Shown here: in pieces, positions 47,752-56,577 of the stretch
Position numbering within the stretch: position 1 is the first letter of the stretch
How the letters are laid out: each line of letters begins with the position of its first letter
Virus record (IMG/VR): IMGVR_UViG_3300025405_000009
Span: 62,001-126,000 of that record
Length of the DNA stretch: 64,000 bases
Source of the DNA: a virus
Reading direction: 5' to 3' (one strand)
Notes under the pieces: model-generated
What the model was told of the DNA's origin: nothing
What the model saw: the letters and a program-made list of their open reading frames with translations, nothing else
Databases searched by the model: none
Translations under genes and position numbers: made by a program

Positions 47752-48543
47752 ATGATAAATGTATTAATAACTGGATGTTCAGGTTATATTGCTACAGCAT
47801 TAATACATTCGTTACAAAAAAAGTATAATATTACAGCAATAGGTCGCAAAGATTTTAATTTGGCAGATCAAACTGCAACAGATAATTGGTTTAAAAATAA
47901 ACAATTTGATGTTGTATTGCATACAGCTAGTATATTAGGTGGTCGCTTTCAAGATAATAATAATAATGTTTTATTAACAAATCTTAAAATGTTTTTTAAT
48001 CTTGTTAAAAACAAAAATAAATTTAAAAAATTTATTAATTTTGGATCTGGTATAGAAAAGTACCCATATGAAAGTTATTATAGCTTGAGTAAAAGTATAA
48101 TTAAAACGTTTGTTGAACGCAAACAAACGTTTTACAATTTAAGAATATATGGTATATTTGATTCAAATGAAATGAATACACGATTTATTAAAAATAATAT
48201 AATAAATTATATTAATAAACAACCAATCATAATAAATCAAAATAGATATATGGATTTTATCTATATGGACGATTTAACAAAACTTGTTGAATATTGTATT
48301 GATAATACAATATTAAAAAAAACAATTAATTGTGTATACAAAGAAAAATATACACTTAATAATATTGCAAATATTATAAATTGTTTAGATACATATACAG
48401 TTCCTATTATTCTTAATAAGAAAGGTATGAATACAAAATATATCGGTACATTTAATCTACCAATTAATCCTATAGGATTAAAAGAAGGTATTAAAAAAAC
48501 ATTTATGCATTTGCAATCACAGCATACATCACATATAATTTAA
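47752..48543 (+). CDS. SDR-family nucleotide-sugar reductase/epimerase
   Basis: NVLITGCSGYIATALIHSL is the NAD(P) loop, DVVLHTASILGGRFQ follows, and SYYSLSKSIIKTF is the catalytic Tyr-x3-Lys. YMDFIYMDDLTKLVEYC is the C-terminal substrate segment. The 'HTASILGG' arrangement recalls GDP-fucose synthase and 4-ketoreductases. Length 263. It directly follows the TPP-enzyme pair, so it may reduce their product. Codon use is very AT-rich. Confidence 0.7.
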   Translation: MINVLITGCSGYIATALIHSLQKKYNITAIGRKDFNLADQTATDNWFKNKQFDVVLHTASILGGRFQDNNNNVLLTNLKMFFNLVKNKNKFKKFINFGSGIEKYPYESYYSLSKSIIKTFVERKQTFYNLRIYGIFDSNEMNTRFIKNNIINYINKQPIIINQNRYMDFIYMDDLTKLVEYCIDNTILKKTINCVYKEKYTLNNIANIINCLDTYTVPIILNKKGMNTKYIGTFNLPINPIGLKEGIKKTFMHLQSQHTSHII

Positions 48544-48545
48544 CT

Positions 48546-49130
48546 ATGATTATTAATATACCACTATATGACGGCGATCTTATTCATTCCCGCTTTGCCT
48601 ATAAGCACTTTCGTAAGAATACATTACCGATTGGAAATATTGTAGCGTTTCGTGCTCCTATGAAGGTTGAAGCTGAGGGCATGATTGATAATGAAGATAT
48701 TCTTAACGCAGATTATATCTATAGTGATGATGCAATTAATTTTTGCTGGGAGATTCCAAATCTTGATCCTTTCGGTGCTGTAGCTTTTCAACGTCTTCTT
48801 AATACTCAGATTGCTAATATTCTTAGTAGTAAGTATCTTAAAGCTCCGATCGAGGTAGATGGAGATGATCTTATTGTACATAAGGAGCATACCCAGGGCG
48901 GTGTTACTCAGATGAAAGGTAAATGCAGTGTGAGCATTACGTATTCAAAAAATAATGTCGCTCTGGGTCATACCGGTATTAATATTGAAGCTGGTAAGAA
49001 AGCACCAGCGTTTGCATATTCTACAAAGCTTGGTAACGCTGAGGCTGAGCAGTTTATGAAAGATATTATTGAAACGTTTTATGCAATGGTTGAGGATATC
49101 TTTATTGCAACATCTAAAGTAATTGCTTAA
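48546..49130 (+). CDS. DUF366-like protein
   Basis: Matches the DUF366 outline as I remember it. An early DGDLIHSRFAY is followed by NIVAFRAPMKVEAEGMIDNED, QRLLNTQIANIL, a GDDLIV segment, and KCSVSITYSKNNVALGHTGINI. DUF366 proteins are uncharacterised and best known from archaea and some bacteria. Codon use is more GC-rich than in the preceding sugar genes, suggesting a separate origin or higher expression. Function unknown; not obviously part of glycan synthesis. Confidence 0.65.
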   Translation: MIINIPLYDGDLIHSRFAYKHFRKNTLPIGNIVAFRAPMKVEAEGMIDNEDILNADYIYSDDAINFCWEIPNLDPFGAVAFQRLLNTQIANILSSKYLKAPIEVDGDDLIVHKEHTQGGVTQMKGKCSVSITYSKNNVALGHTGINIEAGKKAPAFAYSTKLGNAEAEQFMKDIIETFYAMVEDIFIATSKVIA

Positions 49131-49492
49131 TGACAATATTTGATATTATAAGTAATATCCTGTTTAAAAAACAAAATAATTGTCTATCAACAGTAGATCA
49201 AGAATCTGATTTTCAACCATATATAGTTAATAGATGGTTGAGTATGTATTCGCCTGTAATCGCTAAGCATTGTAATATATTAAACAAATATCTCAGTATA
49301 TTTGATAATAAGAAAGATCTTCTAACACTATTTACTGCAGTCTTCCCAAAGATGTCTTTTAAAAAAATAGAGTATATAAAAAAGGTAAAGGAAAATAAAA
49401 TTGACAAGGATGAAAATATTCCTTTACTTGCAACAAACTTAGAACTCTCAAAAAGAGAAATAGAACAATACATTGCATTTTTAAATAACTAA
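49130..49492 (+). CDS. 62: Candidate clamp-loader small subunit, gp62-like
   Basis: A 120-residue protein with FQPYIVNRWLSMYSPVIAKH then KDLLTLFTAVFPKMSFKKIE. This resembles the short gp62 of marine T4-like phages (xYxPFIVNRGLSxFxDT... then a KKRFSKW-like stretch). gp62 with gp44 loads the gp45 clamp. gp44 is not in this window. The ATG overlaps the stop of the DUF366-like gene (TAATG). Confidence 0.6.
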   Translation: MTIFDIISNILFKKQNNCLSTVDQESDFQPYIVNRWLSMYSPVIAKHCNILNKYLSIFDNKKDLLTLFTAVFPKMSFKKIEYIKKVKENKIDKDENIPLLATNLELSKREIEQYIAFLNN

Positions 49493-49507
49493 TATAATTA
49501 AAGGTAT

Positions 49508-49975
49508 ATGGTAGCTGATATTGACATGCTTGGTCCCGTCCCGAAAAGCTTAATTGACTTTTCTTCAATTCCGAAAAATTCTTTTAATTCAGTATTTTAC
49601 GGTTATAATCTTAAACACGTTTTAGATGATATTCTTCTCTGTACGTTTGTTGATGAGTCAACAGATGGCACAAGTATTATCCGTAATGGTCTACATGTAC
49701 CTGTTAATACAGATACAAAAGCTTGGCGAATTGGTCAAGTTATTCTTGCTGGTCCTAACGTTAAGCATGCTAAAGTTGGTGATTATGTTTGCTTTCCTAA
49801 CAATCTCGGTGTACCAGTAGCTAATTTAGATGTTGATAATTACGGTACGCTTAAGAGAGGAATTTTCCTTAATGAGCAACGTATTTTTGGTATTTGCTCA
49901 TTAAGAGGAGATGATAATGAAAGCGTCGCTAGCCACAATAAAAAGTCTACTACTAAACAACGTCGCAGAAATTAA
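49508..49975 (+). CDS. GroES-like co-chaperonin (gp31-like)
   Basis: Core RNGLHVPVNTDTKAWRIGQV then ILAGPNVKHAKVGDYVCFPN follows the GroES pattern (mobile-loop region, then GxVxxxGPxxxxVxVGDxVxF). A basic, Gln/Arg-rich tail (KKSTTKQRRRN) ends the protein. T4 gp31 replaces GroES for folding the major capsid protein. A weak AAAGG site lies 3 bases upstream of the ATG. The gene overlaps the next by 59 bases. Confidence 0.6.
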   Translation: MVADIDMLGPVPKSLIDFSSIPKNSFNSVFYGYNLKHVLDDILLCTFVDESTDGTSIIRNGLHVPVNTDTKAWRIGQVILAGPNVKHAKVGDYVCFPNNLGVPVANLDVDNYGTLKRGIFLNEQRIFGICSLRGDDNESVASHNKKSTTKQRRRN

Positions 49976-50294
49976 ATTTTTGCGTAGGCGACCTAAGTTT
50001 GGTGGAACTGCTACCAGACGAATGCTCTGTACTAATTCTTTATCATTATTAAACAGTACAGAAGGTAGACTTGCTCTTAATTACAGGCGCGCCATTAATA
50101 TGCCAAAATTTGATCCTAATGCAAAAAATCTTGTTATAACATGGGACATTTTTATGCAAGACTACCGATGTATTAATATGGCAGCATGCGATTTGATTCA
50201 AGTAATACCTGCTAATAAAGAATTTTGGACATTCTTTAATGAAAAATTAGCAGGTATGAATCCCGTTCAAAAAATAACCTTTATGAATTCATGA
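49917..50294 (+). CDS. Conserved-type hypothetical protein (125 aa)
   Basis: MKASLATIKSLLLNNVAEIK, then FLRRRPKFGGTATRRMLCTN, LNYRRAINMPKFDP and LVITWDIFMQDYRCINMAAC. The 'RRMLCTN...WDIxMQDxR' pattern looks like a family conserved in T4-like phages, of unknown function. The ATG at 49917 is preferred (an earlier in-frame start at 49911 is two codons longer). It overlaps the GroES-like gene by 59 bases, with both frames clearly coding. Confidence 0.65.
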   Translation: MKASLATIKSLLLNNVAEIKFLRRRPKFGGTATRRMLCTNSLSLLNSTEGRLALNYRRAINMPKFDPNAKNLVITWDIFMQDYRCINMAACDLIQVIPANKEFWTFFNEKLAGMNPVQKITFMNS

Positions 50295-50638
50295 CACCGA
50301 CAGAAAACATTGAACAATTAATTAAGCCTCTCTTACTAAGAGATATATCTTTTACAATTGACAATAAAATTCTTAAAAGTGGTAAGTTAATTTTATTTTC
50401 TGTAAAAGACTTCTTTTGTGTTTTTACACTTACCACACCCGATCGTAGTAGTAAGCGATTTATATATGAAATACCATATCCTTTTACAACAAATGCTACA
50501 GTAAGCAGTTTAGAGTTTGATTATACGCTTGATAGTTTTTGTCTTAATAACATAAGAATATCAACAAATACTAAAAATATCACCTTCAATAGACCATCGA
50601 AAATGTTTAATAAAAAGGTAGTTGTAATAATGAATTGA
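50291..50638 (+). CDS. Hypothetical protein (115 aa)
   Basis: Soluble, beta-rich appearance: FTIDNKILKSGKLILFSVKD, FCVFTLTTPDRSSKRFIYEI, DYTLDSFCLNNIRISTN. No recognised family. It begins in a 4-base overlap with the previous gene and ends within the promoter region of the DinG-like helicase. Confidence 0.55.
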   Translation: MTPTENIEQLIKPLLLRDISFTIDNKILKSGKLILFSVKDFFCVFTLTTPDRSSKRFIYEIPYPFTTNATVSSLEFDYTLDSFCLNNIRISTNTKNITFNRPSKMFNKKVVVIMN

Positions 50639-50649
50639 CATGCTATAAT
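50622..50649 (+). promoter_or_regulatory. Sigma70-like promoter of DinG-like helicase
   Basis: -35 TTGTAA (50622-50627), 16-base spacer, -10 TATAAT (50644-50649), 6 bases to the GTG at 50656. It lies over the end of the preceding gene. Confidence 0.55.
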
Positions 50650-50655
50650 CAATAT

Positions 50656-52290
50656 GTGACTGAAACATATATTGAGCATTTTCCATCCGGATTTATACCT
50701 TCTACCGGACAAATAACTGTTCTTAATGAAATTGAAAAAGCATTTAAGTCAAAAAAGAAAATAGTAATATGTTGTGCACCAACGGGGTCAGGAAAATCAT
50801 TTATAGCCAGAACGCTTGCTAACTTAAGTACAGAACCATCTAAGGAGTTTGTAAGACTTATAGAGAGTTATGATGCATATAAAAAAGACTTTGAAGGCAG
50901 TTATTCATATGGTTATGAGTGTACACAAGAACCAGCTTTCGGTACATTTGCCTTAACTATTACTAAAGCTCTTCAAGATCAGTATCTTGGATTGTTTAAT
51001 GATACAGCCATTTTAAAGGGTAAAACAAACTATCAATGTGATATTGATAATAATTTTGATACCGAATTAGCTCCATGCACATTTGCTCCTAAAATAAAAG
51101 ATCAATGTTGGATAGAAAATCGTTGTCCATATTACAACGCTCGTAATCAAGCTCTTATATCACAATTTACAGCGCTTAACTATAAAATGTTTTTAGCACT
51201 ACCAGAGCATGTAAAGCGTAAAAATTTTATTGTATGTGATGAAGCATCCGAGTTAGAAGATGAGCTTATTAGACAATTTTCCGCTGAGGTTGTATACGAA
51301 AAATTAGATAATTATAATATCAGTTATAAAACACTTGTAACTGATAATCAGCAAAGAGCTCTTAATTGGATAACAGAATTAACTATTACTATTAATGAAG
51401 AGTTAGAAAAACTCACTGCAAAGACATCAAATAAAGCTAAACCAATAACACTTACACAGTCTGAGCAAATAAAATACGGCTATCTTAAAAGCCTACATCG
51501 CTCTTTAACATCTCTTATATCTTTATGGAATAAAGGTGAATATGTTGTTGAGGTAGATTCAAAACATGTGTTAATAACACCGTTAAGAGCCGATTTTCTT
51601 ACAGATAATATTTTTAAGTTTGCGGATAAAGTGGTTTTAGTATCAGCCACTATTATCGATCATAAAAACTTTGCAAAGTCACTAGGTATTAAAGACTATG
51701 AGTATATTGAAATTGGTAGTAACTTTGATGCTAAAAAATCACCTATTTTTATATCGTCAAAATATAAACCTAATTATAAAAATCTAAAAAACGTATTACC
51801 GGGTATTTCTAGTCAAATTGAACAAATTCTCAATCACCATTCAAATGAAAAAGGATTAATTCATACACATTCGTATGAAATTACAGAATTTATACGTAAT
51901 CGAGTAAATAGCAGTAGACTACTCGTACGAGACACCAAAAATACTAATGAAGACATTCTTAAGCAACATATGGAGACTGAGGATCCTACCGTTCTTGTAT
52001 CACCTTCTATGGTATATGGTATAGATCTTAAGGATGATTTGGCTCGTTTTCAGATAATTGTTAAACTACCGTTTCTACCATTAGGATCCAAGCGTATTAA
52101 GCAGTTATTTGATATTGATAAGGAGTGGTATGAAAATAAAATGCTCAATGCAGTTGTACAGGCAGCAGGTAGGTCTACTAGAAGTAAAAATGACTACTCT
52201 TCTACATATATTCTCGATGGCAATTTCATAAACGTTGTTACAAGAGCTAAGAACAAGTTACCAAAACACTTCATCGAACGTATTCATTAA
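50656..52290 (+). CDS. DinG/XPD-like DNA helicase with Fe-S cluster cysteines (GTG start)
   Basis: SF2 helicase. Walker A is CCAPTGSGKSFIARTL (about residues 33-48). Four Cys are arranged like the XPD/DinG iron-sulfur domain: GKTNYQC, APCTF, DQCWIENRCPYYNAR. DEAH-type box is FIVCDEASELEDELI, and VSATIID is motif III. VLVSPSMVYGIDLKDD and QAAGRSTRSKNDY are C-terminal motifs V and VI. The start GTG at 50656 is chosen from its promoter; the in-frame TTG at 50635 would lie upstream of the -10. Role in repair or R-loop removal is inferred. Confidence 0.85.
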   Translation: MTETYIEHFPSGFIPSTGQITVLNEIEKAFKSKKKIVICCAPTGSGKSFIARTLANLSTEPSKEFVRLIESYDAYKKDFEGSYSYGYECTQEPAFGTFALTITKALQDQYLGLFNDTAILKGKTNYQCDIDNNFDTELAPCTFAPKIKDQCWIENRCPYYNARNQALISQFTALNYKMFLALPEHVKRKNFIVCDEASELEDELIRQFSAEVVYEKLDNYNISYKTLVTDNQQRALNWITELTITINEELEKLTAKTSNKAKPITLTQSEQIKYGYLKSLHRSLTSLISLWNKGEYVVEVDSKHVLITPLRADFLTDNIFKFADKVVLVSATIIDHKNFAKSLGIKDYEYIEIGSNFDAKKSPIFISSKYKPNYKNLKNVLPGISSQIEQILNHHSNEKGLIHTHSYEITEFIRNRVNSSRLLVRDTKNTNEDILKQHMETEDPTVLVSPSMVYGIDLKDDLARFQIIVKLPFLPLGSKRIKQLFDIDKEWYENKMLNAVVQAAGRSTRSKNDYSSTYILDGNFINVVTRAKNKLPKHFIERIH

Positions 52291-52297
52291 TTAAATA
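52290..52297 (+). promoter_or_regulatory. Late-type promoter box (ATTAAATA)
   Basis: ATTAAATA, 7 bases before the ATG of the gp15-like gene at 52305; it overlaps the helicase stop codon. Confidence 0.5.
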
Positions 52298-52304
52298 TTA
52301 ATGA

Positions 52305-53144
52305 ATGCAGGCACAAAGCTATTATTTTGAAACAAAGGACTTAATAACTCAATTTGTTGCAGCTTTTGATGATATTATTATCAAAAGATATGATAAAAAT
52401 CGTAACGCAATAAATAGCGTTCAAGTCCGTTATGTTTACTCTCCAAAACAGAGAGTTATGTATGATTTAGTAAATCTTGCACAAAATATTACAGTTCCTG
52501 TTGTAGCCATAAATATGACATCTATATCAAGAGATGTTAATAGAGTGTTTAATAAGCTAGATGGGTATTATGTACCAAGAGGCCTATCAGATGGCGATGG
52601 ACAACCATCAACAGCATTTTATAATTCACCAGTCCCTGTTAATATAAGCGTTTCAATGTCTATATTGACTAAGTTTCAATCAGACATGGACCAAATTATC
52701 TCAAATTTTGTCCCATATAATAATCCTTATATTATACTGTCATGGAAACTTCCAGAAGCACTTGTATCAAATGGATTCACTACACCACAAGAAATTCGTA
52801 GTGAAGTTCTCTGGGACGGTAATATTAATTTAACATATCCAACTGATATAAATGCTACTGAAAAATATAAAGTCGTTGCCGATACAAGTTTTATTATAAA
52901 AGGATGGTTATTTCCTGCTGTGCGCAATGATGCTGGAAATATTTATTATATTAATAATAATTTTCATAATGTGGGGTTAGTATCTAGTGTAGCGGAGTTA
53001 ACAGCGCGATCATATACATATCCTTTATCTTCCGGTCTCATTAGTGATATGGAAACTGTATCAATTTCCGGTAATCCACAAATATCTAATATATTTTATA
53101 ATAATCAGGGAGCTAACTCACCAACATATATCCCTTTAGTTTAA
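52305..53144 (+). CDS. 15: Tail sheath stabiliser and completion protein, T4 gp15-like
   Basis: Matches T4 gp15 in layout. FDDIIIKRYD and VQVRYVYSPKQRVMYDL correspond to the IQIKR...VPITYASKEHF region. VAINMTSISRDVNRVFNKL is followed by VPVNISVSMSILTKFQSDMD and FVPYNNPYIILSW (T4: ELSIFTRYEDDMFQI...LPYFQPHF). Near the end TSFIIKGWLFPAVRND matches FEVNGWMYPPV. gp15 caps the tail and binds the neck. Length 279 compares with 272. Late box upstream. Confidence 0.85.
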   Translation: MQAQSYYFETKDLITQFVAAFDDIIIKRYDKNRNAINSVQVRYVYSPKQRVMYDLVNLAQNITVPVVAINMTSISRDVNRVFNKLDGYYVPRGLSDGDGQPSTAFYNSPVPVNISVSMSILTKFQSDMDQIISNFVPYNNPYIILSWKLPEALVSNGFTTPQEIRSEVLWDGNINLTYPTDINATEKYKVVADTSFIIKGWLFPAVRNDAGNIYYINNNFHNVGLVSSVAELTARSYTYPLSSGLISDMETVSISGNPQISNIFYNNQGANSPTYIPLV

Positions 53145-53152
53145 ATTAAATA
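53145..53152 (+). promoter_or_regulatory. Late-type promoter box (ATTAAATA)
   Basis: ATTAAATA, immediately after the gp15 stop and 9 bases before the ATG at 53162. Confidence 0.5.
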
Positions 53153-53161
53153 ATTACCAAC

Positions 53162-56100
53162 ATGGTTGTAACACAAACCCAACTTATAACTTTTGATTCA
53201 ATTACCACTTTAGGTGTTAACGCTACAAATGCTGTCGATCGTACACAACCGCTTACTTTCATTCAATGGTTACCATATAATAAATCAATTTATACAACAC
53301 CTGAAAATGCATTAAATCTTTATCAAATATACGTTAGTAGCTGGTATGCAGTACAAGGTGTATCTGTAGCTCAAACAGCTAGTTCTATACAAAATCTTTA
53401 TGTTAATTTAATTAACGAAATTTTAATTAATTACTCAACTGTAGAGGAACAACGATATCTTACAAATCTCGATGTAACTAATCCAAGAGATCTTGCAATA
53501 GCTGTACCGTTCTTTTCAAAAAAAATAAAAGATGTTTGCTTGTATTATGTTAATTTACGTGAAACTGCTCAAACAGCTACAACACAATACAATTTAAAGG
53601 GATCTAATATTGGCGTCAAAACACTATTATATAATACTATTTCGAATGCTTTACAATCTCAAGATTTAACAAGTACAATCGCAACTCTGAATCTCTCTAT
53701 TTCTTCAATAAGAAATAATATAGTTTTAGATATTGAGGATATATATGATTTAACTCCTGATTATTTTGATACAAATCCAACGCTACCAACATCCGCTTAT
53801 GATGTTTCAGGAGATTTAAGACAGACATTTTTTGCAGCAAATCAAAATAATATTGATCCATATTTAACTTTAGATTTTAGCCAAAGTATTGTAAATGCAA
53901 TTTTACAATATCCAATCTATACTGCGCAACTTGGATTACAGTTAGCAATTGCCCCTGCAGTTCAACCTAATCAACTAGGATTATTAAAAGATAGCGATTA
54001 CATTAATAATGTTAATACAGGTAATAGTAGAGATTTAACACTTAATACAGAAATAACAAATCAAGAAAAATATATAGGTGCAGATTTTTATTATGTTATT
54101 ACTGATTCTACTTTAACTACATTTACTTCAGGACAGCTCTTTGCCGCTAATTCTGAATTTGCAAACGTATTAAATAAACGCTATCCAACAATTGCTTCTG
54201 TACCCAGTCAGGAGTTTTTAAATACAGGCAAAGAAATGGGATTATTTTTTAAACCTGATAAAATAGGTTTGTTACATTTTACTAATTTTAATTTTTCAGC
54301 TTCTGTCAATTTAAACAATCTCAAACCAAATACTGTTTACTACTTTCCAGACCCTGCAAAATATGGTAATGTAACAAGTAATACCCAACAAAATTTTATA
54401 ACACCGTTAAGCTTTTTTGAAAAAAATTATTTTAATAAAGTCGATTTTTCAAATCAATATCGTTTTGGTGATGTTGATAGTAATCCGTATTACCAACTTT
54501 TTAGAAGCTATCAATCACGTGAACAAACTTTAGATCAATCTAATTTTGGTATTTCAAGATATACAGATTATCAGGATTTCTTTACTGGTGGTCTTGATAG
54601 TATTTGGAATAATATTGATGTATATCCTCTGACACCCGTTGGACAGTATCCTGTGGATCAACGAGCAAATAGTCTCATAACAATCAATAATAGTTTAGTA
54701 CAGTTTAAGAGTGATATTTACGGTAATCAATACGGTCTTTATAAAAATTTAAATACATATAAAACACCACTCTCTAGTCCAGTTATACCTAATTCTTCTA
54801 TTACAGATCTTGTACTTGATAATAATCAATTTGTTTATACAACTGCACTCGACCCAACTAATATATTAAGTGCAGGTTCATTTAATAATAACAGTTCTCA
54901 GGCTACTATCGTAATACAATCATACGGATTTCGTTTTGAAGCCTTTTCACCGAGTTATGTTAGTTCTAATTTTATTGTCAATACTCTTGAATGTCAAACA
55001 TTCATAAGTCCAACAAGTGCATACTGGTCTGATTCACCTTTAAGTAACAGTACATCGTATGTAGCTAATAATGCATATTATTATAATACACTTGTAGAGT
55101 GTGGTACAGATTTAAACGGAAATCCTGCTATAGCAGGAAATATAGCATCATTTCTTGGACAACCAACTAATTTACCGCTCTATGATGGATATCATTTTGT
55201 GGTTGATTATTATGATAATAATTTAAACATAATTACTAATTATGATCCAACGACACCTGTTCAATATAATTATGACTATATAGAGCAAAATACATTTGTT
55301 AGTACTGTACCTGCTGTTAGTTCAACTCTCGACTTTAGCTTACTACCTTCACTATCAAATACACCTATAACCTCACTGTATAATCAACGCAATAATACAA
55401 CCGGTTATCTATATTGTAGAGCACCCGACAGTGTTAACACAAATACTATCAACAATAGCCCATTAAGTGCTATTTTAACAAAATATCAATCTATTAGTAC
55501 ATTTGATGCCGCTAATACACAATCAAATATAACTCTTTATAATGAAATTGTAACAAACGGTATTTTAAACTTTGATGTTTATTATGACGTTATTCAAATT
55601 GAAACAGCAAATAATTTAATTTTTGATAAAATACGTTTTAACTACACAAATAATCAATGTAGTTCAAACTCTGTAACGTATAGCTATCTATATCGCGGTT
55701 ATAATCAGCAGTTTGAAAAATTCTCTAACGTATGGTTTAACGAAACAAAGAATCAATTAATTGTCTGTCAAACAAAACTTTATAACCAATTAAGTGCTAC
55801 AAATTATAAAATTGTTTATCCAAAGATATACATAGTTGATCTCAATTTTCCGCAACCATTACAAGTATACCCTACTACAGCAGATCAAAATATTGCTTTA
55901 AGTTCAGTTATTCAATATTCACTTTCAAGTACTAATATAAGTATCGATATTGTTGAAGTTGAAAAACCAATATTGAGTTATAACAGTTCAACAGATGTGT
56001 ATGATTTAACATATCTTTGTAAAGATACAGCTAAAGCGTTTTATACTGTTAATGTTAAATTTAGATATATAAATGGAATATTAAAAATTATATCTTCAAC

Positions 56101-56365
56101 ACTATACAAACCATCTAGTAGTACGTTACATCAAAATTTCGGTACATACAATACAACAAGTACTTTTATTTTACCATCATTGAGTACGTATGACGTATTG
56201 GGTAATAGTTATGGTAACGGATTTAAAAGTTCAATTGGTTTTGTAAATACAGGAGATTCAACATTTACATTTAATATTATTAATTATGTCAATGAATTCT
56301 TAATTGATCAAACAGCGATATATCTTATTACTCAAGAGGCTGGTGGCTTCATTGTTGTACCGTAA
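53162..56365 (+). CDS. Large virion structural protein, probable tail or baseplate component (1067 aa)
   Basis: Rich in Asn, Thr, Ser, Tyr and Ile, low in Lys and Cys, as in extracellular virion proteins. The N-terminal ~250 residues contain FIQWLPYNKSIYTTPENALN and FFSKKIKDVCLYYVNLRETA followed by YNLKGSNIGVKTLLYNTI. I recall this string from large structural proteins of marine myophages. The rest is beta-rich and repetitive in style. No peptidase or glycosidase motif was seen. It follows gp15 directly under its own late-type box. Confidence 0.75.
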   Translation: MVVTQTQLITFDSITTLGVNATNAVDRTQPLTFIQWLPYNKSIYTTPENALNLYQIYVSSWYAVQGVSVAQTASSIQNLYVNLINEILINYSTVEEQRYLTNLDVTNPRDLAIAVPFFSKKIKDVCLYYVNLRETAQTATTQYNLKGSNIGVKTLLYNTISNALQSQDLTSTIATLNLSISSIRNNIVLDIEDIYDLTPDYFDTNPTLPTSAYDVSGDLRQTFFAANQNNIDPYLTLDFSQSIVNAILQYPIYTAQLGLQLAIAPAVQPNQLGLLKDSDYINNVNTGNSRDLTLNTEITNQEKYIGADFYYVITDSTLTTFTSGQLFAANSEFANVLNKRYPTIASVPSQEFLNTGKEMGLFFKPDKIGLLHFTNFNFSASVNLNNLKPNTVYYFPDPAKYGNVTSNTQQNFITPLSFFEKNYFNKVDFSNQYRFGDVDSNPYYQLFRSYQSREQTLDQSNFGISRYTDYQDFFTGGLDSIWNNIDVYPLTPVGQYPVDQRANSLITINNSLVQFKSDIYGNQYGLYKNLNTYKTPLSSPVIPNSSITDLVLDNNQFVYTTALDPTNILSAGSFNNNSSQATIVIQSYGFRFEAFSPSYVSSNFIVNTLECQTFISPTSAYWSDSPLSNSTSYVANNAYYYNTLVECGTDLNGNPAIAGNIASFLGQPTNLPLYDGYHFVVDYYDNNLNIITNYDPTTPVQYNYDYIEQNTFVSTVPAVSSTLDFSLLPSLSNTPITSLYNQRNNTTGYLYCRAPDSVNTNTINNSPLSAILTKYQSISTFDAANTQSNITLYNEIVTNGILNFDVYYDVIQIETANNLIFDKIRFNYTNNQCSSNSVTYSYLYRGYNQQFEKFSNVWFNETKNQLIVCQTKLYNQLSATNYKIVYPKIYIVDLNFPQPLQVYPTTADQNIALSSVIQYSLSSTNISIDIVEVEKPILSYNSSTDVYDLTYLCKDTAKAFYTVNVKFRYINGILKIISSTLYKPSSSTLHQNFGTYNTTSTFILPSLSTYDVLGNSYGNGFKSSIGFVNTGDSTFTFNIINYVNEFLIDQTAIYLITQEAGGFIVVP

Positions 56366-56523
56366 CTATTATTTGTATTACGATACCGTCTTCCAGGTAT
56401 TTGAGCTCCCTTACCCTCTGCTACAAGCTGTGCTGTTGTCTTGAGAATAGGATATACATGCTCTACTTCTTTTATACCAAAAATTTGATTGGTAAATTTT
56501 TTAAAAACTTTGAGCAATTGCAT
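56332..56523 (-). CDS. Small hypothetical protein (63 aa)
   Basis: MQLLKVFKKFTNQIFGIKEV, YPILKTTAQLVAEGKGAQIP, then a basic RRYRN tail. Unrecognised. It overlaps the 3' end of the large structural gene by 34 bases in the opposite direction, so its last ~11 residues are constrained by that gene. It fills an otherwise empty stretch and has an ATG with an AT-rich upstream region, but real translation is only moderately supported. Confidence 0.45.
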   Translation of the reverse strand: MQLLKVFKKFTNQIFGIKEVEHVYPILKTTAQLVAEGKGAQIPGRRYRNTNNSYGTTMKPPAS

Positions 56524-56577
56524 ACTTTTAATTAATTAGTCTCTAGAAGAAACCTTTTTCAATAAAAGAACAAAAAA

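Noticed and set aside
48624-49136. Minus-strand ORFs opposite the DUF366-like gene
   Set aside because: Shadows; the plus-strand frame has a consistent domain pattern and start/stop overlaps with neighbours.
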